From contig OX392528.1 of NCBI GenBank assembly GCA_947623455.1, positions 510,001 through 574,000 on the forward strand: a DNA stretch of 64,000 nucleotides. Direction: 5' to 3'. Positions within the stretch are counted from its first letter, which is position 1; the number at the start of each line of letters is the position of its first letter. The stretch comes from Mimachlamys varia (Eukaryota; Mollusca; Bivalvia; Pectinida; Pectinidae). The notes beneath the pieces are model-generated. The model had not been told where the DNA came from. It made no database searches and saw only the letters and a list, made by a program, of their open reading frames with translations. Positions 53,401-64,000 of the stretch are shown here, piece by piece. The position numbers were made by a program, and so were the translations under genes.

Positions 53401-56400
53401 GGGGGTCTACTTAGTCAGCTCACCCCTGTAAGTTAGGGGTCTACTTAGTCAGCTCACCCCTGTAAGTTAGGGGTCTACTTAGTCAGCTCACCCCTGTAAG
53501 TTAGGGGGTCTACTTAGTCAGCTCACCCCTGTAAGTTAGGGGGTCTACTTAGTCAGCTCACCCCTGTAGGTTAGGGGGTCTACTTAGTCAGCTCACCCCT
53601 GTAAGTTAGGGGTCTACTTAGTCAGCTCACCCCTGTAAGTTAGGGGGTCTACTTAGTCAGCTCACACCTGTAAGTTAGGGGGTCTACTTAGACAGCTCAC
53701 CCCGGTAAGTTTGGGGGTCTACTTAGTCAGCTCAGCCCTGTAAGTTAGGGGGTCTACTTAGACAGCTCAACCCTGTAAGTTAGGGGTCTACTTAGTCAGC
53801 TCAACCCGGTAAGTTAGGGGGTCTACTAAGTCAGCTCACCCCTGTAAGTTAGGGGGTCTACTAAGTCAGCTCACCCCTATAAGTTAGGGGGTCTACTTAG
53901 TCAGCTCACCCCTGTAAGTTAGGGGTCTACTTAGTCAGCTCACCCCTGTAAGTTAGGGGTCTACTTAGTCAGCTCACCCCTGTAAGTTAGGGGGTCTACT
54001 TAGTCAGCTCACCCCTGTAAGTTAGGGGTCTACTTAGACAGCTCAACCCTGTAAGTTAGGGGTCTACTTAGTCAGCTCAACCCTGTAAGTTAGGGGTCTA
54101 CTTAGTCAGCTCAACCCTGTAAGTTAGGGGGTCTACTAAGTCAGCTCACCCCTGTAAGTTAGGGGGTCTACTAAGTCAGCTCACCCCTATAAGTTAGGGG
54201 GTCTACTTAGTCAGCTCACCCCTGTAAGTTAGGGGTCTACTTAGTCAGCTCACCCCTGTAAGTTAGGGGGTCTACTTAGTCAGCTCACTCCTGTAAGTTA
54301 GGGGGTCTACTTAGTCAGCTCACCCCTGTAAGTTAGGGGTCTACTTAGTCAGCTCACCCCTGTAAGTTAGGGGTCTACTTAGTCAGCTCACCCCTGTAAA
54401 ATAGGGGGTCTACTTAGTCAGCTCACCCCTGTAAGTTAGGGGACTACTTAGTCAGCTCACCCCTGTAAGTTAGGGGGTCTACTAAGTCAGTCCACCCCTG
54501 TAAGTTAGGGGGTCTACTAAGTCAGCTCACCCCCGTAAGTTAGGGGGTCTACTAAGTCAGCTCACCCCTGTAAGTTAGGAGTCTACTTAGTCAGCTCACC
54601 CCTGTAAGTTAGGGGGTCTACTAAGTCAGCTCACCCCTGTAAGTTAGAGGGTCTACTTACACAGCTCACCCCTGTAAGTTAGGGGTCTACTTAGTCAGCT
54701 CAGCCCTGTAAGTTAGGGGTCTACTTAGTCAGCTCACCCCTGTAAGTTAGGGGTCTACTTAGTCAGCTCACCCTGTAAGTTAGGGGGTCTACTTAGTCAG
54801 CTCACCCCTGTAAGTTAGGGGGTCTACTTAGTCAGCTCACCCCTGTAAGTAAGGGGGTTTACTTAGACAGCTCACCCCTGTAAGTTAGGGGGTCTACTTA
54901 GTCAGCTCACCCCTGTAAGTTAGGGGGTCTACTTAGTCAGCTCACCCTGTAAGTTAGGGGGTCTACTTAGTCAGCTCAACCCTGTAAGTTAGGGGTGTAC
55001 TTAGTCAGCTCACCCCTGTAAGTTAGGGGGTCTACTAAGTCAGCTCACCCCTGTAAGTTAGAGGGTCTACTTACACAGCTCACCCCTGTAAGTTAGGGGT
55101 CTACTTAGTCAGCTCAGCCCTGTAAGTTAGGGGTCTACTTAGTCAGCTCACCCCTGTAAGTTAGGGGGTCTACTTAGTCAGCTCACACCTGTAAGTTAGG
55201 GGTCTACTTAGTCAGCTCACCCTGTAAGTTAGGGGGTCTACTTAGTCAGCTCAACCCTGTAAGTTAGGGGGTCTACTTAGACAGCTCAACCCTGTAAGTT
55301 AGGGGGTCAACTTAGTCAGCTCACCCCTGTAAGTTAGGGGTCTACTTAGTCAGTTCACCCCTGTAAGTTAGAGGGTCTACTTAGTCAGCTCACCCCTGTA
55401 AGTTAGAGGGTCTACTTAGTCAGCTCACCCCTGTAAGTTAGGGGGTCTACTTAGTCAGCTCACACCTGTAAGTTAGGGGTCTACTTAGTCAGCTCACCCT
55501 GTAAGTTAGGGGGTCTACTTAGTCAGCTCAACCCTGTAAGTTAGGGGGACTACTTAGTCAGCTCACCCCTGTAAGTTAGGGGGTCTACTTAGTCAGCTCA
55601 CCCCTGTAGGTTAGGGGTCTACTTAGTCAGCTCACCCCTGTAAGTTAGGGGGTCTACTTAGTCAGCTCACCCCTGTAAGTTAGGGGGTCTACTTAGTCAG
55701 CTCACCCCTGTAGGTTAGGGGTCTACTTAGTCAGCTCACCCCTGTAAGTTAGGGGGTCTACTTAGTCAGCTCACCCCTGTAAGTTAGGGGGTCTACTTAG
55801 TCAGCTCACCCCTGTAAGTTAGGGGGTCTACTTAGTCAGCTCACCCCTGTAAGTGAGGGGTCTACTTAGTCAGCTCACCCCTGTAAGTTAGGGGGTCTAC
55901 TTAGTCAGCTCACCCCTGTAAGTTAGGGGGTCTACTTAGTCAGCTCAACCCTGTAAGTTAGGGGGTCAACTTAGACAGCTCACCCCTGTAAGTTAGGGGG
56001 TCTACTTAGTCAGCTCACCCCTGTAAGTTAGGGGTCTACTTAGTCAGCTCACCCGGGTAAGTTAGAGGGTCTACTTAGTCAGCTCACCCCGGTAAGTTAG
56101 GGGGTCTACTTAGTCAGCTCACCCCTGTAAGTTAGGGGGTCTACTTAGTCAGCTCACCCCTGTAAGTTAGGGGTCTACTTAGTCAGCTCACCCCTGTAAG
56201 TTAGGGGGACTACTTACACAGCTCACCCTGTAAGTTAGAGGGTCTACTTACACAGCTCACCCTGTAAGTTAGAGGGTCTACTTAGTCAGCTCACCCCTGT
56301 AAGTTAGGTGGACTACTTAGACAGCTCACCCCTGTAAGTTAGGGGGTCTACTTAGTCAGTTCACCCTGTAAGTTAGGGGGACTACTTAGTCAGTTCACCC

Positions 56401-57979
56401 TGTTAGTTAGGGGGTCTACTTAGTCAGCTCAACCCTGTAAGTTAGGGGTCTACTTAGTCAGCTCACCCTGTAAGTTAGGGGGTCTACTAAGTCAGCTCAA
56501 CCCTGTAAGTTAGGGGGTCAACTTAGACAGCTCACCCCTGTAAGTTAGGGGGTCTACTTAGTCAGCTCACCCCTGTAAGTTAGGGGTGTACTTAGTCAGC
56601 TCACCCCTGTAAGTTAGAGGGTCTACTTAGTCAGCTCACCCCAGTAAGTTAGGGGGTCTACTTAGTCAGCTCACCCCTGTAAGTTAGGGGGTCTACTTAG
56701 ACAGCTCACCCCTGTAAGTTAGGGGGTCTTCTTAGTCAGCTCACCCCTGTAAGTTAGGGGGTCTACTTAGTCAGCTCACCCCTGTAAGTTAGGGGGTCTA
56801 CTTAGTCAGCTCACCCCTGTAAGTTAGGGGTCTACTTAGACAGCTCACCCCTGTAAGTTAGGGGGTCTACTTAGTCAGCTCAGCCCTGTAAGTTAGGGGG
56901 TCTACTTAGACAGCTCAACCCTGTAAGTTAGGGGTCTACTTAGTCAGCTCAACCCTGTAAGTTAGGGGGTCTACTTAGACAGCTCAACCCTGTAAGTTAG
57001 GGGTCTACTTAGTCAGCTCAACCCGGTAAGTTAGGGGGTCTACTAAGTCAGCTCAGCCCTGTAAGTTAGGGGGTCTACTTAGACAGCTCAACCCTGTAAG
57101 TTAGGGGTCTACTTAGTCAGCTCAACCCGGTAAGTTAGGGGGTCTACTAAGTCAGCTCACCCCTGTAAGTTAGGGGGTCTACTAAGTCAGCTCACCCCTA
57201 TAAGTTAGGGGGTCTACTTAGTCAGCTCACCCCTGTAAGTTAGGGGTCTACTTAGTCAGCTCACCCCTATAAGTTAGAGGGTCTACTTAGACAGCTCACC
57301 CCTGTAAGTTAGGGGTCTACTTAGTCAGCTCACCCCTGTAAGTTAGGGGGTCTACTTAGTCAGCTCACCCCTGTAAGTTAGGGGTCTACTTAGACAGCTC
57401 AACCCTGTAAGTTAGGGGTCTACTTAGTCAGCTCAACCCTGTAAGTTAGGGGTCTACTTAGTCAGCTCAACCCTGTAAGTTAGGGGGTCTACTTAGTCAG
57501 CTCAGCCCTGTAAGTTAGGGGGTCTACTTAGTCAGCTCACCCCTGTAAGTTAGGGGGTCTACTTAGTCAGCTCACTCCTGTAAGTTAGGGGGTCTACTTA
57601 GTCAGCTCACCCCTGTAAGTTAGGGGTCTACTTAGTCAGCTCACCCCTGTAAGTTAGGGGTCTACTTAGTCAGCTCACCCCTGTAAGCTAGGGGGTCTAC
57701 TTAGTCAGCTCACCCCTGTAAGTTAGGGGACTACTTAGTCAGCTCACCCCGGTAAGTTAGGGGGTCTACTAAGTCAGTCCACCCCTGTAAGTTAGGGGGT
57801 CTACTAAGTCAGCTCACCCCTGTAAGTTAGGGGGTCTACTAAGTCAGCTCACCCCTGTAAGTTAGGGGTCTACTTAGTCAGCTCACCCCTGTAAGTTAGG
57901 GGGTCTACTAAGTCAGCTCACCCCTGTAAGTTAGGGGGTCTACTTAGACAGCTCACCCCTGTAAGTTAGGGGGTCAACT
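50447..57979. repeat. 34/35-bp minisatellite, 7.5 kb, over 200 copies
   Basis: The unit is AGTTAGGGGGTCTACTTAGT then CAGCTCACCCCTGTA. Length alternates between 35 bp (GGGGG) and 34 bp (GGGG), with 33-bp forms having CACCCTG. Variants include TTAGTC/TTAGAC/TTACAC and CACCCC/CAACCC/CAGCCC/CACACC. A block around CACCCGGGTAAG at 52941 recurs at 56054, a 3,113-bp offset, with near-identical neighbouring variants. Confidence 0.96.
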
Positions 57980-60055
57980 TAAAAAAGATTTTGACATCAT
58001 CCGTATGGTATAGGGGTAAAAAATTTGGTGAATTACTTAATGATTTGAGGAGATAAACAATGTTGTTGTTTGTAACTCTGGCCACGCCTGGAGCTGGACA
58101 TGACTATATAGAGCAGGACATGACTATATAGAGCTGGACATGATTCTATAGAGCTGGACATGACTAGGGTAACAGGACCTCCTCAAGCTAATACTGATAC
58201 CTGACCAGCACATTGAGGCCAGAGAGAGGAATCTGTCACCACACATGTTAGATTGTACAGACTAACACAGGCGAGGACAATCTGGTTTATCCTCAACAAT
58301 ATATATTTACACACAAGCAGTGTTTGTCCACAACTTGACGACCTGGAGTGTTTATAGTCACCTTAACAATGACCTGAAGTCGCTGGTATTTCATACTAAT
58401 GTCAAACAGAAACAGATTTACTCTGCTACACAAGGTTTAAACAGTAATGTGGAGTTTTTGATATGCTACATTTTTTAATCATAATTCAATTTTCTATAAG
58501 TATTAATTATTATCTAAATCAAGGCCTACATTTTTCTATACATATAAAACAGCCATGTCCTAACCTGTCCAATACTTAATGATAATATAGTAATACAGCC
58601 CATTACAAACTCTATAGAAAAGTACTAAAATTTTGAATTCAATATCAGATATCAACCCTATCCTTATCAATAATATACATGATTTTGCCGAAGGCAACAC
58701 TAAGAATGATTTAACTAATTGATACATGCCCCAGAAAGACATTTCCTATGGAATGTCAGTGACTTCCTCTTGTAAGTGTTGTTTGTTGACATTTCATTCA
58801 TTGACAAATATCACCATGTATACAGGGTGAACAACTCTGCCTTTTTTATCAGATAAGGATGATAATTAAGGATGCATACAGAAAAATACTTTCAAGTTTG
58901 TAACTGAAATCAGTACAATACACATATGTACGTTAAACTTAATGAAACAATCTCCATTTATCTTTATTTCTTTTCCTGGAAAATTGCTTAAAGGATCATT
59001 AATTGCAGTTAATGCAATTAAGAGACCCCTAAGCTATGATGTAATCAGAAAGGGAAGTTGCATTGTATAACAGGTACATTATTGTAGCTTAATAGTGTTA
59101 GGAGTACCGTGGCCTGTGTATCTTCTATAGTTCAATACACAATGAACCAACAGTGTCCCGAGGCCCTGTGACGAGCCAACCAGATCATAACCAAGCACCT
59201 GCAATGACTTCAACAGAAATAGCTACAAGGCTATTTGAGAAACTGACAATAGGTTAAAGGTAGACTAAATGCCATCACACCAACAATGTGATCTATGGTG
59301 TAAACCCTCCAGTTAGGATGCATACAAACTATTAACAACTAATACAAAACTATATACAGTGTTAAATATACCTGTCCGAACCTATAGTCAAGTGCACTAA
59401 AATATAACACACCAACTGTGAGGAAAATTCTAAAGAAATAAATTCACTCAGAAACAAACTTGTAACATTTGACTTTAGAATTGAGAAGTAATGGATCTGA
59501 ATCCTCATAAATCTAGAAAAGCTGAGATTTTATATCAAGCCTATCAACCGGAAATCACAAATCTTAAGTTCAGGGAAAACAATAAAATATCACAGAATTT
59601 ATAACAACTGCAAACATCATGAACTACGCCCTCAGCCTGCACATTGTCACCTGAGAGCAGGCCATAAATCAGCTACCTCAGGTGTCCAATCTCAAACGTT
59701 GGAAAGCTGGCAGATTCTGGGTATCTTACAATTATAAACACCTCAATTCAAAATAAAAACTAGAATAATTAGGTTACAGAGGCTATAGATAAGATTCTAC
59801 ACAGAATGATACCATCCATAGATAGTAACGTAGCCCTAATACTCTAACAAGTCAATCATTCCTAAGTCCTGCTCTGATCGTACACAAAAACTAGAGGACT
59901 TGCAGTCCCCCCTCACTACACTGTTGGAGCAGTGGATTATCAAGCGTACAATGACAGTATTAGGCAGTCATTATCATATTCTGTAAACATACAAAAGTTA
60001 TCAATACAAGCACACAATATGTATCATTTAAATAACACTATAAATAAAGTCAATA
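57980..60055. other. unique intron sequence with one tiny tandem repeat
   Basis: Mostly unique AT-rich DNA. A 20-bp unit GAGCTGGACATGACTATATA is repeated about four times at 58091-58167. Short open frames (58560-58742 minus, 59932-60210 plus) show no recognisable domain. No N-terminal kinesin exon was recognised. Confidence 0.5.
58091..58167. repeat. 20-bp minisatellite, about 4 copies
   Basis: GAGCTGGACATGACTATATA is repeated with small changes (GAGCAGG, GATTCTATA). The last copy diverges after GACATGACTA. Confidence 0.9.
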
Positions 60056-60220
60056 GCGGGTGGCCGGTACCTGGTGCAGTGGATAGTGCACTTGCCCTTC
60101 ACCAAGGCTGCCCCGTTTCCTCCCACAAGAGCCCACACACCCTAACATCCAGGCAAACAAGAGTGATTAATTTAAGTTGGGTAGCTTGTTTCATAATTGT
60201 TGTAAAATAAATAAAATGTA
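60056..60220 (+). mobile_element. tRNA-derived SINE, degraded
   Basis: A tRNA-like head has an A-box match TGGTGCAGTGG at 60072-60082 (fits TRGYNNANNNG). The expected GGTTCRA-type B box is absent or decayed, with only CTGCCCCGTTTCC at that place. The body follows and ends in an AT-rich tail (TAAAATAAATAAAATG). The tail sequence from 60154 is found again inverted at 60342-60410, which supports its being a dispersed repeat. The 92-codon frame across it is not a gene. Confidence 0.6.
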
Positions 60221-60341
60221 TAGCAAATTCTTATCCAAGTGATGAATATTACAGAAACATGAATAAAATATGATGCAAATAAAATCTCTAGAAGAGTTTT
60301 CACAATTTTCATACCACTATGATGACAATTGCATGTATAAT

Positions 60342-60410
60342 ATAAACTTTATTTATTTTACAATAATTATAAACAAGTTATCCAACTTATATTAATCACT
60401 CTTGTTGGTG
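60342..60410 (-). mobile_element. SINE tail fragment in inverted orientation
   Basis: The reverse complement (ACAAGAGTGATTAATATAAG, then TTGGATAACTTG, then TTGTAAAATAAATAAA) matches 60154-60220 with only scattered substitutions and one small indel. The two copies face each other over about 120 bp. Confidence 0.75.
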
Positions 60411-61185
60411 CAGATGTTAACAATGCCATGACAATATCGTCTTGAGTGTCTGGGCCAGCTAACAATCTGACAAAACCTGACAAAAAACATTTCATTTTGA
60501 TGAAAAGCTGTGAGGTGAGATGTCATATTCTGATATTTTCCAATGCCTGGTCACGATGCCTGGTCATCAGCTGTTTTATTTGTTTCTGTAGACTATAGTT
60601 AGTGACGTACACTTTGGTACCAAGTACCATGTACCTGTATATACCTGGGCTCTCGTCCAACCTGCCTTTTATACACCTGTCTACCCCCACCTTTTACTCC
60701 TCTATTTTACATATAAATCTGTTTTCAATTATCAGAACAGGTAAAGGTGTAAAAGATACCACAGCAAATCAGGACTTAATTGAGAGTTAGAAACCCGATC
60801 TGACATTAGCAGACCCCCCTAGATCAAGTTAAATAGCCCTTGTCTGAGGCAGGAAACTGATTAGAACCAACAAGTTGGTCGGCCACCCATTTAGTGTGTA
60901 CACCATGTAGTATTCAGGAACTTCATGGAATATTGAACTGAGGCTAATTAACACAGAATTAAGGGGGCTAATATAATTCCTACTACATGTATTTATCTAG
61001 AAAATGTGATATACCCTGATCTGTATAACATTACGGTTTAAAGTTATATTATAAAGAGCTGACATTATTTCTCTTTAATGTGGAAAACAATTTTATTCTA
61101 ATTCAGACATTTTAACATCTCAATATCTGCCTCCACATGTAATATTCGTGTAGTGACAGATCAATGGCATACTTTGTGCTATAAA
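60411..61185. other. unique sequence, no gene seen
   Basis: Unique AT-rich DNA. A 62-codon frame at 60602-60790 has no recognisable motif. Confidence 0.5.
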
Positions 61186-61187
61186 TA

Positions 61188-61635
61188 CTGTAGATCAGGT
61201 ATATTTTGCGCATGTCTAATATTTGCGAATTGAACCACCCTATGAAAATCACAAAGATTACAAATCATAATATTTGCAAAGGTACATTGATTATAAGAGT
61301 TATATAGTTCTATTATGTGATAACATGAATTAATAAGTCAAAAGGTGTCGGAGTACCACTTCTGACACTTATCAAATCACTGACAAAACAATGAACTCAA
61401 TAAAAAAAATTGTATGGCGATAACCAGTATTATAATGAAACCCTACACGATGAACGGCGAGCTCCTTTGGTTGTTCGCGGAAAGATCCAACAGCTTATTT
61501 GAACAGTTTGTGTTTATTTTTTTCAATTCCTTAAAGATAGAAATCGCAAAAATTTAGAAAGTGCAAAAATTGCAAATCAAGTATTATGATGTTTTCTGCA
61601 AAAGTTGCATATCGCAAAAATAACCCGATATACAG
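61188..61635. mobile_element. MITE with about 23-26 bp terminal inverted repeats and TA target duplication
   Basis: The left end reads CTGTAGATCAGGTATATTTT and the right end, reverse complemented, reads CTGTATATCGGGTTATTTTT. Both run on into TTGCG-like sequence. Extending outward the two sides still match through ATA. Each end is flanked by TA (61186-61187 and 61636-61637), the target duplication typical of Tc1/mariner-type elements. The 448-bp interior has no coding capacity. A similar AT-rich repeat with TTTTTGCG words is familiar from bivalve genomes, but that is memory, not a search. Confidence 0.72.
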
Positions 61636-61647
61636 TATGTAATTGTC

Positions 61648-62742
61648 AGATTTTAGTACAGGTAAGATAGTCTGTCTACCCGTACTCCCTACATCGTACC
61701 TGTACAGGTAAGATAGTCTGTCTACCTGTACTCCCTACATCATACCTGTACAGGTAAGATAGTCTTTCTACCTGTACTCTCTACCTGTAGTCTGTCTTCC
61801 CCGTACTCCCTACACCGTACCTGTACAGGTAAGATACTCTGTCTACCTGTACTCTCTACCTGTAGTCTGTCTTCCCCGTACTCCCTACATCGTACCTGTA
61901 CAGGTAAGATAGTCTTTCTACCTGTACTCTCTACACCGTACCTGTACAGGTAAGATAGTCTTTCTACCTGTACTCTCTACACCGTACCTGTACAGGTAAG
62001 ATAGTCTTTCTACCTGTACTCTCTACACCGTACCTGTACAGGTAAGATAGTCTTTCTACCTGTACTCTCTACATCATACCTGTACAGGTAAGATAGTCTT
62101 TCTACCTGTACTGCCTACATCATACCTGTACAGGTAAGATAGTCTTTCTACCTGTACTCTCTACACCGTACCTGTACAGGTAAGATAGTCTTTCTACCTG
62201 TACTCCCTACATCGTACCTGTACAGGTAATTATCTACCTGTACTGCCTACATCATACCTGTACAGGTAAGATAGTCTGTCTAACTGTACTCCCTACACCG
62301 TACTTGTACAGGTAAGATAGTCTGTCTACCTGTACTCCCTACATCGTACCTGTACAGGTAAGATAGTCTAGATCTGTCTACCTGTACTCCCTACATCGTA
62401 CCTGTACAGGTAAGATAGTCTGTCTACCTGTACTCCCTACATTGTACCTGTACAGGTAAGATAGTCTAGATCTGTCTACCTGTACTCCCTACATCGTACC
62501 TGTACAGGTAAGATAGTCTGTCTACCTGTACTCCCTACATCGTACCTGTACAGGTAAGATAGTCTGTCTACCTGTACTCCCTACATCGTACCTGTACAGG
62601 TAAGATAGTCTGTCTACCTGTACTCCCTACATCGTACCTGTACAGGTAAGATAGTCCGTCTACCTGTACTCCCTACATCGTACCTGTACAGGTAAGATAG
62701 TCTGTCTACCTGTACTCCCTACATCTTACCTGTACAGGCAGG
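61648..62742. repeat. 46-bp minisatellite with a 12-bp palindrome, about 24 copies
   Basis: The unit is GTACCTGTACAGGTAAGATA, GTCTGTCTACCTGTACTCCC, TACATC. It contains the perfect palindrome ACCTGTACAGGT, followed on the plus strand by AAGA. Variants are GTCTGTC/GTCTTTC and ACATCG/ACACCG/ACATCA. Two units near 62365 and 62470 carry an extra TAGATC segment, and one at about 62221 has a deletion. It starts about 10 bp from the MITE. Confidence 0.95.
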
Positions 62743-63129
62743 TAACATGGAACAATCATTGACCAATTCCCAGGCAAAGTTCATCAGCTATTGAGCTTTA
62801 TCAGGTAACGTAACCAAGTCTTTTAACTAAGGATGCCATTTAACCTGCTAACAAGCTCCAACAATAGCGCCCCATTGATGGAATACCTACAGAAATAATG
62901 CTCGTCTTTAGTTGCCCAGAGACCACAAACAATTTCCTCATTTTTAAAATGCCATTTGCACTTAATTTGTCCAAGTTGAAATCTGATAAGCAAGAACTAT
63001 GCCATATACTTAGTTGTTTTGTGTGTAGATCAATGGGTGTGATCGTTATAAATAGCTTATTTAATCTACAGACTTTCACCATCAATTTACAGCTCAAACA
63101 CTATCTAAGGAACAACAATGGTACAAATA
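62743..63129. other. unique sequence, no gene seen
   Basis: Unique spacer between the 46-bp and 28-bp arrays. Overlapping open frames of 85 and 121 codons on opposite strands have no recognisable domain. Confidence 0.5.
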
Positions 63130-64000
63130 CTAGAGGGAACAGCATGGATACCAATACACAGAGGGAACAGCAGGGATACCAATACACAGAGGAAACAGCA
63201 GGGATACCAATACACAGAGGGAACAGCAGGGATACCAATACACAGAGGGAACAGCAGGGATAACAATACACACAGGGAACAGCAGGGATACCAATACACA
63301 AAGGGAACAGCAAGGATACCAATACACAGAGGGAACAGCAGGGATACCAATACACAGAGGAAACAGCAGGGGTACCAATACACAGAGGGAACAGTAGGGA
63401 TACCAATACACAGAGGGAACAGCAGGGGTACCAATACACAGAGGGAACAGCAGGGATATCAATACACAGAGGGAACAGCAGGGGTACCAATACAAACAGG
63501 GAACAGCAGGGATACCAATACACAGAGGGAACAGCAAGGATACCAATACACAGAGGGAACAGCAGGGATACCAATACACACAGGGAACAGCAGGGATACC
63601 AATACACAAAGGGAACAGCAAGGATACCAATACAAACAGGGAACAGCAGGGATACCAATACACAGAGGGAACAGCAGGGATACTAATACACAGAGGGAAC
63701 AGTAGGGATACCAATACACACAGGGAACAGCAGGGATACCAGTACACAGAGGGAACAGCAGGGATACCAATACACAGAGGGAACAGCAGGGATACCAATA
63801 CACAGAGGGAACAGCAGGGATACCAATACACAGAAGGAACAGCAGGGATACCAATACATAGAGGGAACAGCAGGGATACCAATACACAGAGGGAACAGCA
63901 AGGATACCAATACACACAGGGAACAGCAGGGATACCAATACACAGAGGGAACAGCAGGGATACCAATACACAAAGGGAACAGCAAGGATACCAATACACA
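63130..64000. repeat. 28-bp minisatellite, at least 31 copies, runs off the window
   Basis: The unit is GAGGGAACAGCAGGGATACC then AATACACA. Variants are GAGGG/CAGGG/AAGGG and GCAGGG/GCAAGG/GTAGGG. 28 is not a multiple of three and the minus strand lacks stops, so all three minus frames remain open (LLFPLCIGIPAVPSVYWYPC-like), which is not coding. The array continues past 64000. Confidence 0.95.

Noticed and set aside
62840..63263. overlapping 85- and 121-codon frames on opposite strands
   Set aside because: No recognisable motif. The plus frame runs into the 28-bp array, and the lengths are unremarkable for AT-rich DNA.

Overview
This is a non-coding-dominated stretch of an animal nuclear genome, most likely a bivalve mollusc. 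That inference rests on bivalve-style repeats: a non-autonomous element at 875-4298 with GGCCC/GGGCC hairpin ends and a core of 145-bp tandem repeats, a TA-flanked MITE at 61188-61635, and tRNA-derived SINE pieces near 60.1-60.4 kb. It also rests on a spliceosomal gene with huge introns. There is no bacterial-type gene organisation.

The only coding sequence I can defend is two exons of one kinesin motor gene on the minus strand. The first (45538-45654, 39 codons) carries the P-loop GQTSTGKT. The second (32285-32317, 11 codons) encodes EDAGLIPRICE. Both have AG/GT borders and both junctions are phase 0, so they read continuously across a 13,220-bp intron. The peptide looks most like a kinesin-3 protein of the KIF16B/STARD9 type. 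I found no earlier or later motor exon, so nearly everything else in the window is probably intron of this gene: more than 18 kb upstream of the first exon and more than 32 kb downstream of the second.

By rough sum, about four fifths of the window is tandem-repeat DNA in 17 families with no visible relation to each other. In order they are: 145 bp inside the mobile element (1.0-4.2 kb), 36 bp (4.85-7.0), 53/63 bp (7.5-9.4), 42 bp (9.5-10.5), 43 bp (10.5-13.3), 66 bp (13.4-17.3), 30/36 bp (17.6-30.1), 48 bp (30.7-31.8), 37 bp (32.6-34.3), 84 bp (35.0-45.5), 31 bp (45.7-46.7), 45 bp (46.7-47.1), 50 bp (47.7-48.3), 34 bp (48.4-49.6), 34/35 bp (50.4-58.0), 46 bp (61.6-62.7) and 28 bp (63.1 kb to the window end). 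Several show higher-order structure: a 725-bp block, a 116-bp dimer, 1,066-bp, 1,344-bp, about 2.8-3.1 kb and about 3.1 kb duplications.

The very long open frames (up to 3,533 codons) are periodic translations of stop-free repeat units, often in several frames or on both strands, and I do not call them genes. The most interesting points are these. The kinesin P-loop exon is squeezed between two arrays with under about 20 bp to spare on each side. Every 145-bp unit carries a nuclear-receptor-like palindrome. Two arrays repeat motifs that look like juxtaposed splice acceptor and donor sites.
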